In this document: in pieces, positions 1 through 12,423 of the stretch | How the letters are laid out: each line of letters opens with the position of its first letter | Position numbering within the stretch: the stretch's first letter is position 1 | Origin: Lobulomyces angularis | Lineage: Eukaryota; Chytridiomycota; Chytridiomycetes; Lobulomycetales; Lobulomycetaceae | Direction of reading: 5' to 3' | Length of the DNA stretch: 37,884 bases | Assembly (NCBI GenBank): GCA_027604685.1 | Contig: JADHYX010000208.1 | Coordinates: 1 to 37,884 of the forward strand | Program-made: the position numbers and the translations under genes | Notes under the pieces: generated by a model | The model's input: the letters and a program-made list of their open reading frames with translations, nothing else | What the model was told of the DNA's origin: nothing | The model's database searches: none

Positions 1-169
1 TTTTTTTTGATATCCTTTATATCACCTATAAATAAAAATTTTTTCTTAAATTTTTTTAATTAAAATATTATGCCAAGTTAAAATATATTTAAATTAAATT
101 AAAAAAAAAAAAAAAAAAATTATGATATATTTGACAAAAAGAAAATATATATAAAAAAAAAAAAATAAA

Positions 170-1685
170 TTAAAAAACAACTTGAGGACGGAAGTGTTTT
201 TGGAACTTATTAGCTTTAACTCCAAGGCGAGTTTGCAAACTCAATGCCTTCTTGTTAGTAATTTGGCCCTGTAGTTTTCTTTGTCGCCTTTCAACCATCG
301 AAACTTGATTTTGATTAAAATAGCCAATACTTTTATATTGACCTGCAAGTTGATTAATTAAAATTGCCTCATTTGTTATATCAGGTTTTAATTTTTGACT
401 CCAATATTTCGCGTAAGTTCTATGGCCAGCTTTTCTACCAGAAGGCAATATAAGTTCAGTTGAATTGGCACTATTGGCAATACTAAAGATTTTTATATTT
501 TATTAAAATTAAAAAAAAAAAAAAAAAAATAAGAATTACTCACTGTTCTGCTAAGTCCTTGCTTCTTATTCTGGTGGTATTTGCGGTGACAACTGATGAA
601 CTGTCGTTCACCTCATCATCCTCATCCTCCCACTCTGCTTCTTCACTATCACTCTCTTCAAATACATAGTAATCATAAAATTCTTGCTCTGCACCATCTT
701 GATAAAAAATTTTGCAGTGCCCTTTGTCAGTCTAAAAAACCAAGAAAAAAAAAGTTAGCACTATGTATATAATTAACTTAATCGATACCATATGTTTTCT
801 AACAGACTCTAAGGTATGAAATCCTTTTCCTTTTCCATTACAATACAAACAAATATTCCCAACAGAAATTTTTTCAGCTAAATGAGAAAATAATCCATTA
901 AGATCAACCAAAAATTCTAAGTCTGGTATAAAAAAACTATGGCTAACTGTCATATGCTCTAAATTAGCTTTAAAATTTTGACTCTGATGTGGACAAAAAA
1001 GACAGTCAGTTTCCTCTAATTTTACGCTTTGCTGTACTTTTATATCAATTAGATCTTGAACTTCTTCCTCTGTTTTTGCTTCCCTTAATTGCTGCCTGTA
1101 AAAAAAAAAAAAAGTTTTTTTTTTAAATTCTGAACATTTCATATTTTGTTACCTCCATTGTTGATTTTCTGCTAAATTTTCCCTCTTTGCTAATACTGAA
1201 GCCGAAACCGGTTTTTTTTCTTCATCTATAGCATCTGGGTTAAATTTTTTCAAACTTTCTTTGTGTTTTTTTGAAATAAAGTGATTTTCTAGGGATTGCT
1301 GAGAAGAAAATTGTTTTCTAAATAAAAAAAAAAAATTTTAGTATTAAGAAAAACATATGCAGTGCATAATTACTTGCAAGGTTGACACTCAAAACTAATT
1401 TTACTCTCCGTCTTTTGGTTCAGTTGAGATGCCAGTCTCAAATTAAATTGCTCTTCATTAACGGGATCCAGCTCAGCAACCTTTCTTTTCAAATTGTATC
1501 TATGCCAATCTGTTTTATAGTGGTCTCTTTGAATATCTGAGTCCTTAAAGGCTACATGACACTAAATTGTAAAAAGAAAAAGGAAATAAACAATAAAATC
1601 TTTTTGGACTTTATATGCTTACTGTTAAACATGTAAAAAGATGCTGATTTGAATTAGACGTTGAATTAAAATTATCAACAGACAT
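170..1685 (-). CDS. REI1: Rei1/ZNF622-like 60S ribosome biogenesis factor
   Basis: Cytoplasmic zinc-finger factor of late 60S maturation; the family helps recycle Arx1/Alb1 and probes the peptide exit tunnel. Six exons on the minus strand: 1685-1623, 1561-1374, 1317-1153, 1095-789, 731-544, 482-170, giving 407 aa. All introns are GT-AG and the sum closes in frame. C2H2 finger 1 uses C19, C22, H35 and H41; finger 2 uses C80, C83, H96 and H102. Two more fingers start near C170-C173 and C221-C224, followed by the family's DKGHCKI stretch across the exon 4/5 junction. An acidic linker leads to the C-terminal LPSGRKAGHR motif near residues 316-325. The start is the first ATG after a poly-T/A tract and sits 18 residues before the first finger cysteine. 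Length is close to yeast Rei1 (393 aa). Family identity is firm; Rei1 versus its paralogue Reh1 cannot be separated here. Confidence 0.93.
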
Positions 1686-1977
1686 TTTTTTTTATATAAT
1701 TTTTTTTTCAAAAAAAAAAAAAAAAAAAAAAATATCCTTTTATCAAAAAAAAAGAGGAAAATGCAAAGTTGTTCAGCAAAAGCCAAGATTTTTTTTTTTT
1801 TTTATTTTTCTTAATTCTTTAATTACTTAGCATTTAATTTTTTTTTACCTAATGCAAACAAAGATTTGAATATTAATTCTCTTTGATGAAAGTAGATTTC
1901 AACGTATAGTAAACAAATTGAAAAATAGATTTAACTTTAACGTAGAACCTCGAAGGACAGTAATTACTTTAAAGAAT

Positions 1978-3863
1978 ATGATAAAGGGTTTTTTTCACAT
2001 AATAGTTATGTTTATTATATACATGCACAAGATACATATATCTTTTGTAGAATTTTACATACTTGAAATAAAAAATTTTTTTGAAAATTTGTTTGAAATA
2101 ATGTCGATTCACCTTGTTAGAAAGTGTTAAAAAGATGAATATATTGGTTTTTTTATTTTTTTATTTATTATTTTTGTTTTTATTTTTGAAATTTATTATC
2201 CTAGATTAGTGATATCTGTAATGATGACTTGTTGAAGATTCAAAATGCAAAAGTAAAATTGTTTACGATATTGTCTCAAAATTTAAAAACGAAGCGTAAT
2301 AACAAACTGTTGCTTGAATTAATTAAATCTAGTGTAAAAAATAATGTTTTTAATCAAAACATTTTTTCTCTCTTTCACCGTCTCTTAAAACACTTCAGTG
2401 GTAGTAAAGAACTGGAAGAAATCAGATTCATTACGCTTTTGACGCTAGATAAAAACTGGTTAGAAACCTGTTTAGCTATTTGCTCTAAGGATGGACTTAC
2501 CTCTCAAAATTCGCACCTAATTTACTTTTTAATCGTTGCATTTGACCTCACCAAATGTTTTTTTACAATAAAAAATAACTTTTTAAATGAGCCGGATGTG
2601 GAATGCAAAGTAGTCAAAAAAAATTTTTCGGTATTTTTGAATGCTTTTCAAGAGTTTGTAAATGAAATTAAAGTTAATCTGAGTCTGGTTAGTTTAGAAT
2701 ATAAAATTATAATAGTAGTTACTAATAGATATTTTTTTATGAATAGATAATAAATCTAGTGGAACTTCCGAATCAAATTGTGAAGAGAAAAGTTTTGAAG
2801 TTAGTAAGCTATTTTTTAAACAATGATCCGGAAGATGTTGTAATTTTGGAAGTAAAAAAAATTTTTTTATTTTAACTAAATTGAATTTATTTGCTTAATT
2901 TTTTTCTTTTTTTTTTTTAAGTCATGTTCCCTTTTATTAAAAAAATTACAAAGAATTTTGCTTGATTTTGATTTTAATTACTTTTTTGAAAATTTTTATG
3001 AAAAAGTTGAAATCTTAAATACCTCGGATCTGATATTTGATCAACAAGTTTTCCGTCAAATGTCACAATTATTTATCAACTTTTTGTTAAAACTAATCAG
3101 CTTACCATATTTTGATAATGATATTGCAAAAAAACTTGAATTTAATATTACAGGTACTTTATTTATTTAATTTTTTTTCTTTAATTCTTCGCTATAAACC
3201 TTTTTTTTTTATTTTTTTATTTTTTTTTTTTGTAGTGGAGGATGAAAATTTTGTTAAATTAAAAGTGCTTAATATGCTTTTTCAAGATGATGAACAAGCA
3301 ATAGAATTTTTTTTAACTTTAATTAAATTCGAAAATAAATTTTTTATAAATTTTCAGCACAAGGAGCTAGTTCTAAAAAAAATTTTTTCAAGTTCAAAAA
3401 ATTACAATTTTTTTTCAGATATCAGTAATTTTTTTATCATCAACTTTTTTAGAAATTTAATGTACGATTCTCAAATTTTACTTGATTTTTTAATCTCTAA
3501 TGAAACTAAGTAATAATTTTCAAATTTATTACTATTAAATTATTTTTTTTTTAGATTTTTAGAGTTGTTGATTCTATTTTTGAAAAGAATTTTAAGCAAA
3601 GAACAAGCTTTTATACAATATTGTAAAACTTTAGATCACCATTTTTTTTTGGAAGGTAAATTTTTACTGCATCGTTCATCAGCTTTAATCTAATAAAAAT
3701 AAAACAACACTTTTTTTTAACAGATGGGGAATCACTGTCCAGTTTAAAGAAAATGTTTTCAGAGTTGAATGTTAATTTAAAAATACTTTATTCAAGTCGG
3801 TTATTTCCATACAACCCCACATCCTTATCAAAGTTGCTGACTTTATTTAATCAAAGTGTTTAA
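1978..3863 (+). CDS. Lines-family (LINS1-like) protein, candidate
   Basis: Helical protein of about 490 aa. Supported exons: 2205-2687, 2747-2851, 2922-3153, 3236-3509, 3555-3655 and 3724-3863, which join in frame (445 codons with stop). A first exon 1978-2115 is a weaker guess: ATG at 1978 and a GTTAGA donor at 2116. The C-terminus carries LLDFLISNETKFLELL and then LFPYNPTSLSKLL shortly before the stop. As I recall the family, both resemble the C-terminal region of Lines proteins (Drosophila lines, human LINS1, plant homologues), whose molecular role is poorly known. Lengths fit loosely, since human LINS1 is about 757 aa. The gene is divergent from the Rei1 gene, with about 290 bp between start codons. 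The exact start and the functional assignment are the weak points; exon-intron structure from 2205 on is solid. Confidence 0.6.
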
Positions 3864-4036
3864 ATCTACTAACGTAATTTTTTTTTTTATATTTTTGAAA
3901 AGCCAGCTCTTGATTTACAACATCGCTTTAATTAAATTTTTGTTCTACTCAGAATATTGTTATATCTTTCCAAACAAATTTTTTTTTTTAGAACTACATT
4001 AGGTTTTTTTTTTTTTTTTTTTTGCAATATTTACTA
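3864..4036. other. Convergent 3' intergenic spacer
   Basis: AT-rich spacer between the stop codons of the Lines-like gene (+) and the Clr2-like gene (-). It contains two long T runs, near 3986-3994 and 4003-4022, and nothing else recognisable. It probably holds both 3' UTR and polyadenylation regions. Confidence 0.5.
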
Positions 4037-6756
4037 CTACAGACAATAATTTCCATTAAATTCAAAACTGCTCTCAAATTTTAAAAATGGTTTAAATATG
4101 TAGTATCTGCCCAAACAATTTTCCAAAGCACATGTTTCTACTTGGTCCAATTCTAATTTGCTATCACCACTGCCGTTCACGTCATTTACAGTATTAATAA
4201 AAAAAAACCCTTGCTTTACACAACTGATTTGTTGTAATGTCCCTTTCTCAGAAGAGCCCTCTAAATTGTTCTTATTAAACCCAAAAAAAACGCTCCCATA
4301 TAAATATTTTAAATCATTGCTGTTTATGTTAGATTTTTGCAATAATTTTCCTTCCAAAAAGATGTGATTCGTAGGAAGTACCAAACATATTCTTTTTAAG
4401 AGTAAATAAGAATGGTTGTTATAAAGTTTTCCATTAAATGATAATCCTTTCTTCAATCTTTATAAAGCTAATAAATAAAAATAGTATATTGCAGGTTTAT
4501 TTTTACTTGATAACATCCCCTGGCAAGAAAACTTCAGGTCCTACCCTTACCCTATCGTAAAATTTTAAGATTCGCTGCTGAAATTTTATAGAACCGTCTT
4601 CAGCTGTAAAAAAAAAAACTAAAAAAAAAAAGATGGTATCAGTGGAATGTTTACCCTTTACAGGAAGTGGAACAAATTTTTCTCCTATTTCGCTCCCAAA
4701 AAAATTAATGCCGTTCAATCCAACATTTCCGTTTAAGTTCAACTGATTAGAAATGGTATCTTTATCTATATTGATTTCCTCATAATTTTTTTGAAATTCA
4801 TTGGTATTTTGGTTCATCTCTGCAGTAAACAAAGTTCTCAACGTCAAAAAATATTTTATTAATAGCGAATCATTTGTTTTTATTGCCAAAAGATAATAAG
4901 CCCAATTTCTAAATTTAAAATGGTTTGGTAGATTTTTAGAATGGTATGGGCTGATATCCATTTCCTCCACAATAAGTTTAAAACCGAATCCTAAAAGTTC
5001 AACTTCATAAAAATTTATTCCTTTATTTTTATCGATGGGAGTTGAAGAATTGCAATTTACAAAATTTCTCGACTGCGAGTTTTTCAAAAATTTATTACTC
5101 AAATAATTTCCACATTCGCATGAAAAGGTACCCTTCGTATTTTTTATAATCAACGGTGAGGTAAAAATAACTCTTTTCTCCTGCTTCTTCTCCTGTTGCA
5201 ATGACTTGGATCCAGGTATTTGTAATGTACTCACTCCTTTTTCAGAGTTTGCAATTGTCTTTAAAATTTTGATTGGCCAAAAATGAAAATTTTCTTTTAA
5301 ATTATTTACATTGATTTCAAAAGCTTCTAATGAATTCAAAGGATTTTGAAATTGAAGAAATGGTTTTGATTCTGTAAATATCAAAAGAGTTTGAATTAAA
5401 CATATTTCACTGTTGCGAAACGTAGAAGAATTTAATGTTCCTGTTTTTTTAACTAAAATTTTTTTTGTTAAACTACTGATGTTAAAGAATTTAAAAAAGT
5501 TACATTTTTTTATAGTTTGTTGCTGGCTCTCATCTTTTTTTGTATTTAAATTTGGGGCAGCTTCAACATCGTAACTTCCTATACATTTTTCTTTGCTAAT
5601 ATTTTCTAGAGACGGCAAATTGGAAACGTTTTGTACGAGATTTGTTGAAGACAATCTAAAATTCTCTAACATTAAATTAATTTTTTCTTTTTCGTTATTA
5701 TGGTCTAGAAACATACTTGTTGAATCATCATGATCAATGTCTAAAAAATTATTAAAATATCATAAAATTATTATTTTTTTTAACCATTTCCAGATTTTTC
5801 AAAATCCATTTTTATTTTTTTATTTCTTTCTGATGTATCATCATTCTCACCATCTAATGAATTTTCAACCTCTTTGCGTTTCAGGGATGTAGATATTTTA
5901 TCTTTGTTGCTGTCAATATCAGCTCCATTGCTTTCTGCTTTTCCACCTTAATGAATTATTTTTATTGTTAATTTTAAATTTTTTTTATTAGAAAGAATAT
6001 TTGCCAATTTTTGTAAGAAATAAAGTATTAATATTTCAGTTAAAAAAAAAGTTACCGTTGGTGGCAATTTCACTAATTTTTGGAATTGGTTCAACGGCAC
6101 TAATATCTTTTAAAGGACTAAATGTTCTTTTGGGAGGCAGGGGTTTAGTTTTTGATGACAGTTTCGGGCTCGCAGTTCTTAAAAGTTTTAAACATTGCAG
6201 ACATCCGCAATTTAAAATATCATTGTTAGGGTCATTTAACAACCATTTGACATGGGGAATAAATTCATTGATGGAGCGATATCTTCCACTAAAGACAACA
6301 ACGTATAAAAAATTAACTTTTTTACTCATTTTCCGGCAGTTACCTTGCCCCAAACGGATGTCCATAGATATATAAGTCATGTATTGATTTATCACTTGAT
6401 TGCCGTTTTTGCAAGAAACATTTATAGCCTGAAGAGATATATTGAAATAAAATAATTTAATTTGATTTAGTTGATAAAAAAGAAAAATTTTTCAACCGCT
6501 AGGGAATGATTTAACCTCATAAGTGTTATCATACTTATTATCTTTTGTTTTCCAGTAATCAAGCACAGTTTGATTTAATTTTTTTAATTCTTTTTCTACT
6601 CTTTCTTTTGTTGCAGCACTAAACCCATTTAAGGCAGAAGGTTCAGGATGATGCAACTTTGTTATGTTAAAATTGGATTTGACAAGTATTATTTAAACTT
6701 ACTTCCACACCATCGCTATATGGAAAATCAGGAAAATACAATTTATTTGTAGTCAT
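4037..6756 (-). CDS. Clr2-like transcriptional silencing protein
   Basis: Seven exons: 6756-6703, 6656-6516, 6428-6056, 5946-5785, 5740-4655, 4603-4507, 4457-4037, giving 777 aa in a consistent frame. The N-terminus contains FPYSDGVE. The exon ending at 6056 carries SINEFIPHVKWLLND followed by the cysteine cluster CGCLQC, the hallmark of the Clr2 N-terminal domain as I know it. Near the C-terminus FYDRVRVGPEVFLPGDVIKL matches the later Clr2 domain region. In fission yeast Clr2 (537 aa) works with Clr1, Clr3 and Mit1 in the SHREC complex for heterochromatic gene silencing; a nuclear chromatin role here is inferred. A poorly conserved Lys/Asn/Ser-rich stretch separates the two domains, which may explain the extra length. 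No intron is needed in the exon at about 6290-6340 although a GGTAAC/TTTAG pair lies there. Confidence 0.72.
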
Positions 6757-7085
6757 CAAATAAACTTAAAAAATTTTTTTTTTTTCAACAGCAATGTCCA
6801 TAATTCTATTCAACTACTTTGCCATTATGGTTCCCCAGTAAGCATTCAGGTTAATGGCTTGCAATGCAGGTTAAAATCACCTTTAAGGGTTGGCAATTCA
6901 ACTTTTAATATATTGAAGTACAATATATTATGTGCATTTTAGTTTAAAAGAGAAAAAAAGATCCGTTATAATTGTACAATATTGGCAAATAAATGAATTC
7001 ACAGTAACATGATAAAGAATTTAAGGTGTATATTACATGTGTATTTATTATCTAAAATCACAATAAAACACGGAAGAGTAAAATA
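6757..7085. other. Intergenic spacer between Clr2-like and SNF2-like genes
   Basis: About 330 bp upstream of the Clr2-like start and downstream of the SNF2-type stop, both genes on the minus strand. I see a poly-T run at 6774-6785 and no ORF, repeat or RNA gene. It should hold the Clr2 promoter and the SNF2-type 3' UTR. Confidence 0.4.
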
Positions 7086-10000
7086 TTAGTAATCAGCTTC
7101 CTCCCCCTCCTCTAATTCTCTTTTTTTTATCTTCGGTAGATTTCTATTAGAAAAAATTTCACTAATTTTTTGTCGCTTAATTCCACCTTCGCCTTCTTTA
7201 CCATAAGCTTCATCTTCTTCATCATCATTGATAAAATCTTCTTCAAATTCGTCAATAATTCTCTTTCGTTTCCTGCCAGCACCACTTTTTCTACCTTTTT
7301 TTACAGTTTTATATGTTTCGGAATTTTCTGAATTTTCAGTAGCAATGGAATCTCTTCTTTTTCTATTTTTTTTCTGTTGCTGTTGCTGCATTGTTGCCTC
7401 TTGCTGCTTCTGATTAGCTGCTTCTATATCTTCCTTCGTTAATTCTAAAGAACCATTATTTAAATGGTTCTTTAAATTAAATTCGAAAACTTTTTTCATT
7501 TCTAGTGCATCAGTAAACACATCACTTCCTTCTTGATTATAAATCATTGCATTTTTAAACATTAAATCAAAATCTTCCTGAAACTGAAATATGGTTTTGT
7601 AGTAACTACTATTTATCCTAGCATCAATTATATCCATCGCAATTGGCTTTTTAATTAAAATGTAATAATCTTTGTATAGATTTTTATCAGGAAGTTCCAA
7701 AAACAAATAACAGCGCTGCCTCTCAGTGCTAAAGATATTTTGTTAAACGTGTCAATAAAATTAAAAATAAAAGTACCTTCCTTCACCAACCGTAAGACTT
7801 TCAACGGCATCATAACAAGCGTTGAAAAACCTAGTCATGCAAATTCTCATTGCTGGATCTACTGGATCTACTTCATCTGGATCGATGCCATATTTATCAC
7901 GTTTTCTTCTCTTTTTGGGGGCCTCCGGTTGATACTTGGCAACGGCTGAAGGTCTGCCACGAGATCTGGGCTGGAGAACCTCCTCTTCGACTACTTCATC
8001 GTCATCTGAATTACCTTGTTCCTTAGTTGCTCTAGATCTTCTTTTCTTCATTGAAGCACTGGCTAAGTCACCACCACTATCAACTAATATAATATTTGAA
8101 TTAAAATAAAATTTAAGTATATACCAATCGCCAGCCATTCATCTTCCTTCAAGACTTCGTCATAGAAAATTTCCTTCTTCTCTCTAACTCCACGCCCAAG
8201 TACTATACTATCTGCTGCCATTTGCTCTAACAAACATGTTAAAAAGAAAATCATAAATAAATGCCATTATACCCTGTAGTGCAATGTCCTCCATGTCAGC
8301 AAGATATTGTGAAGGAAGCTCACTATCTTGCATTAATCTAACTCCATTGTAGTGCGAAGCTTTTCCTAAACCTTTCCAATCTTCAATGTCTTTCTCTTTT
8401 CGTTTGAGATCAATTTCCTTAAATATTTTAACCTCCTCTTCATTTCTGGAGATTATTTCATTTAGTTCATCGTCATTCATTGAAACATCCTCTTCGTCTT
8501 CGTTTTCCTCTTTTTCACCGAACATACTTCTCAATAATTCTTCTCTTTCAGCCTCACTAGTCTTATTATCAAACTTTCCAGCTTGGATAACTTTTCCGTC
8601 TAAATCCAACTTTAGCTGAGCTCTAGCAAGAATATGTTCTTCAATCGAGTTTGTGGTTACCAATCGAAGAATTCTTACTTCTTTGGTTTGTCCAATACGA
8701 TGCGCACGGTCTTGAGCCTGCAAGTCTTGGTGGGGGTTCCTTTATAAAGGAAAATATATAAAGGAAAGATAGTTTTGACTACTTACCAATCTGAGTCATA
8801 TATAATAACGGTATCTGCTGATTGCAAGTTTAAACCCAAACCACCAGCCCTAGTACTGAGTAAAAATATAAAATATTTACTATCAGGGGCATTGAAGTCC
8901 TTCATTGATGCACCTCTATCTTCCGCTTTTACAGAGCCATCTAAACGAAGATATTCGTGTCCTCTCCATCTCAAATAATCTTCCATTATATCCATAATTT
9001 GGGTCATTTGAAAAAACATTAGAACTCTGTGATTAGTTGCTTTATATTTTGGTAAAATCCGGTCTAAGAGTTCAAACTTCCCTGCTGCTCTATAAATATT
9101 TGCATCGGTAGCTTTAAATGGATTTATAGCTTCTTCGACTACAGGAAAAACAAAAGGGTGATTGCATATTTTTCGAAATTGCATCACCATATTATTTAAA
9201 CTTTTTAAACCACCAGTGTTCTTTTTCTCGCCTCCATCATAAAAACTCTTCCTGGTTTTAAGTTGATGTGTTAATTTTAATTGTAGCGAACTCATATTGC
9301 ACTTAATTACAGTCTCAACCTTATCAGGCAGCTCGCTTTCAACATCTTTTTTCAATCTACGCAACAAGAACGGCCTTAAAACTTTATGTAATCGTTTTAT
9401 CAAAAGTAAACTTTCTTCTTCATTTAATTCTATCTTATCATTTCCAGCTAATCCTCCAGTAAACGGAGAATTAAACCATTCGTCGAAAGATTTGACGCTA
9501 TTGAATATTTTTGGGAGGATAAAGTTTAACAATGCCCAAAGTTCTGGAAGGTTGTTCTATACATAATACAATCAATTAATAATTTCTAATAAAATAATAA
9601 AAAAGTGTAAAAATAGATGACATCAGCTCTTGAGTGAAAATCAACAACAATAAGCTCAATATTTCATAAACAAATTGAGTTCAGTAATCATGTTTGCATC
9701 AAATGTGAAATAGGTCATTTAAAAAAAAAAAAAAAGGCAATACAAACCTGAAGAGGAGTTCCAGTAAGGATTAATCGATATCTAGAGGTGTAATGTTGCA
9801 TTAAAGTGGTAGAAAGTTTACTTTGAGCATTTTTCATTCTGTGACCCTCATCGATAATCATATGAACCCATTTTATTTTTGAAAGCAACCCCTTTTCCCT
9901 AACAACATATTCGAAAGTAGTAAGTAAGACATTAAAAGGACCAGCCCTCATATCATTCTGAGCCTTTTTTCTCTCATTAGGGGTACCTTTAAATACAACT

Positions 10001-12081
10001 TTGGTAACAGATGGGGCCCATTTATCAAACTCCAACTTCCAATTTGCTATGGTAGATAGCGGAACAATTATAAGAAATGGTCCAGATTGCTTTTTTTTTT
10101 CAATTAAGTAAGTTACAAGAGATATCGTTTGAATCGTCTAAAATGATTAATTATCTTTTTCAAAATATTTCACTTACTTTCCCAAGTCCCATTTCATCAG
10201 CAAGTATACCATTTAAGCGATTGTTATAAAGAGATACCATCCATTCCAGCCCCTTCAACTGATACTCCTTCAAAGTGCCGCCAACCATGATGGATGCTTG
10301 AGCAGTGACGGTTTCAGTAATCTTATGTGAAGAATTATAATAATCTTGTAATCCCTCTTCTTCTGTTCTATCATCTTCACCATAAATTGCACTTGTGTTG
10401 CCATCAGTAAAGTCTCCTCCAGAAACAGAATTCTTTTGAGCTCTTATAGCGTTTGTTAAATTACTAAGGTATTGATTTGTTTGACTTAAAATTGTAGTAA
10501 TACGGGTATCTTTTGCATGATCAATAAGTTTCAAATATTCTTCTTCATTATTTTCCTTCAAAGCTTTCAAACGATCCTGTTGAAGTCTTAAAATTCGCTT
10601 TTCTTCCTCCTTTGCTGTTATCTTGTGATAAGCCAAAACTTGGGAACCAAGTTTAACAGATTTTGACTGATGCATACGATGAAACTGATTCAACTGCTTT
10701 CCATGGTCAGTGATTGAGTTGAGATAATCAAACGTTTTTTGTTTTTCTCTTTTTTCTCTCTCCATTTTTTGACTATGTTCGATTTTTTCAGTTTGTCTGG
10801 CATCCCGAACGGATTGTTTTTTCATTCTACGATAGACTGACCTATCAACAACTGTTGCCAATGTAGTTCCTAAGAATTACAACACATTGTAAAATTTAAA
10901 AGTTAATTGCTTAAGAAAAAAAATCAATACCTGATGCAACTACAGACATAATGTCATTCCTAAGCTTTTTTTGTTTATCCAATAAACGTAGAGATTTTAA
11001 TTCTATTAATGCCTTCAATTTAATACTAGGATTAAGGGAATCCGATTGCGAAAACAATCTCTCATTCTCAGCGTCATTAGGTAAGTTGCTGAGATTTTAT
11101 ATGTAAGATCTTAACCAAGCAATAAATAATCTTACCTGGTAAAACTACTCAGCTCTTCAATTCTAAATTGAATTCTGGCCGATACTACTTTTTCCCTTTG
11201 TTTTAGCAACAGCATTGGATCTAATCCAGTAGGAGTTACAGCTGGAACTAAAAGTCGTTGTTGTCTCAATGAAAGTGTATCTGCATATACTGGTTTAGGT
11301 AGCAAATTGTAGGGATTTGAAATGGATGAATAATCGGGTATATTTTCAACTGATAATTTTGGTTCTAATTGAAATTTAAGTAAAATAAAAAAAATAAAAA
11401 TAAAAACCATTCTTTATTTCAACGTTAACGGCTTCTACTATCTTCTGGGGCAACAAGCTTGGACTTCCTTCTGATTTTTCATCAAAAACAGCCTTTTTAA
11501 GATTTTCTGGAAGTTCATTATTTGTTGATAATAACCTAAATGCCATAATCTGGTTTTTTAGCACATCCAGCTGCTCCTTGTTTAATTGACTGGCATTAGA
11601 AGTGCTGGGCGATGCTACATTTGTCTGAGTTCTGGACTGAATTTGAGCCTGACTTTGAGCAGAGTAAAATCTTTTTAAAAATTAACAGTTATTTTTTATA
11701 GTTTTTAGTATTTTCAAAAAACCTTAACATTTGAATCATTTGAGCAAATTCAGGATCATTTTGATCTATTGTAAAAAATTTTAGTTTTAATTTTTTTTAA
11801 TTTCGAAAAGAAAAAAGTTGCCTGTAGCACCAGCTTCTTTTTTAGCTTTTGCAGCATTAATAATAGATTGTAATTGCTCTTTTGAAATTGTAGGGGCATA
11901 AGAGGGATTATTCAAAACTAAAGTTGTCAAAATTAGAAAAAATTGTTTAAGATTCCTAACCCGAATTTTGTTGTGTAAACTGATTTTGTTGACTTTGCTG
12001 TTGCTGCTGCTGTTGTTGCTGCAACTGCAAAAGTTGCTGCTGTTGCAATAAATTTGAATTATACATATGACTATTATGCAT
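7086..12081 (-). CDS. STH1: SNF2/STH1-type chromatin-remodelling ATPase
   Basis: Catalytic subunit of a SWI/SNF or RSC-type complex, using ATP to move nucleosomes in the nucleus. Thirteen exons: 12081-11961, 11917-11822, 11765-11723, 11670-11408, 11364-11136, 11088-10931, 10869-10178, 10137-9748, 9556-8787, 8739-8273, 8226-8125, 8083-7777, 7728-7086; 1426 aa. Order: poly-Gln N-terminus, QLQ (about 115-150), HSA (about 330-400), helicase N-lobe with DEMGLGK (528-534) and DEGH (about 630), C-lobe with [10 protein letters not shown] and DRAHRIGQ (about 931-938), SnAC ([14 protein letters not shown]), AT-hook-like SRGRPS, C-terminal bromodomain (about 1213-1300). Length sits between yeast Sth1 (1359) and Snf2 (1703), so paralogue choice is open. 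Exon 2 could end at a GC donor (after 11822) or a GT donor (after 11831); both keep frame and differ by three codons. Confidence 0.93.
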
Positions 12082-12423
12082 TAATTTAAAAAATTTTTGA
12101 AGATGCAACAAATTTTTGTCAAAAAAAGGTAGTACGAAGAGGATCTAAGTATTACTGAACAGAAGAGATCTAGTTTTTAATTTCTCCTTTTAACAATGTT
12201 TAATTATATATAGCGAAATATTTTCTGTTAAATTACATGCACCAACAATCTCAGAAATTAATCAGCAATTTTGTCTTTTTTAGCTAAACTAAAATAAAGT
12301 TCTGTGTAGTTTCGCTGGCATATCACTGAACAGTTGTCTCCGACATAATGATTTTTAAAAGTATTTTCCGCAGATTTTTAATTAAAAAATGAATTTATTA
12401 ATAAAAACTCAAAGTGAAAAAAA
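12082..12423. other. Intergenic spacer
   Basis: About 340 bp between the SNF2-type start and the rhodanese stop, both on the minus strand. I see no ORF, repeat or RNA gene. It should contain the SNF2-type promoter and 5' UTR and the rhodanese 3' UTR. Confidence 0.4.

Noticed and set aside
1918..2130. ORF treated as a separate small gene
   Set aside because: No independent support; part of it may instead be the first exon of the Lines-like gene.
6290..6342. Apparent intron (GGTAAC...TTTAG) inside the Clr2-like exon
   Set aside because: Splicing it would break the frame into SINEFIPHVKWLL, whereas reading through keeps the whole domain.
6001..6375. Forward ORF of 124 codons
   Set aside because: Antisense shadow of a Clr2-like exon whose conserved motifs are on the minus strand.
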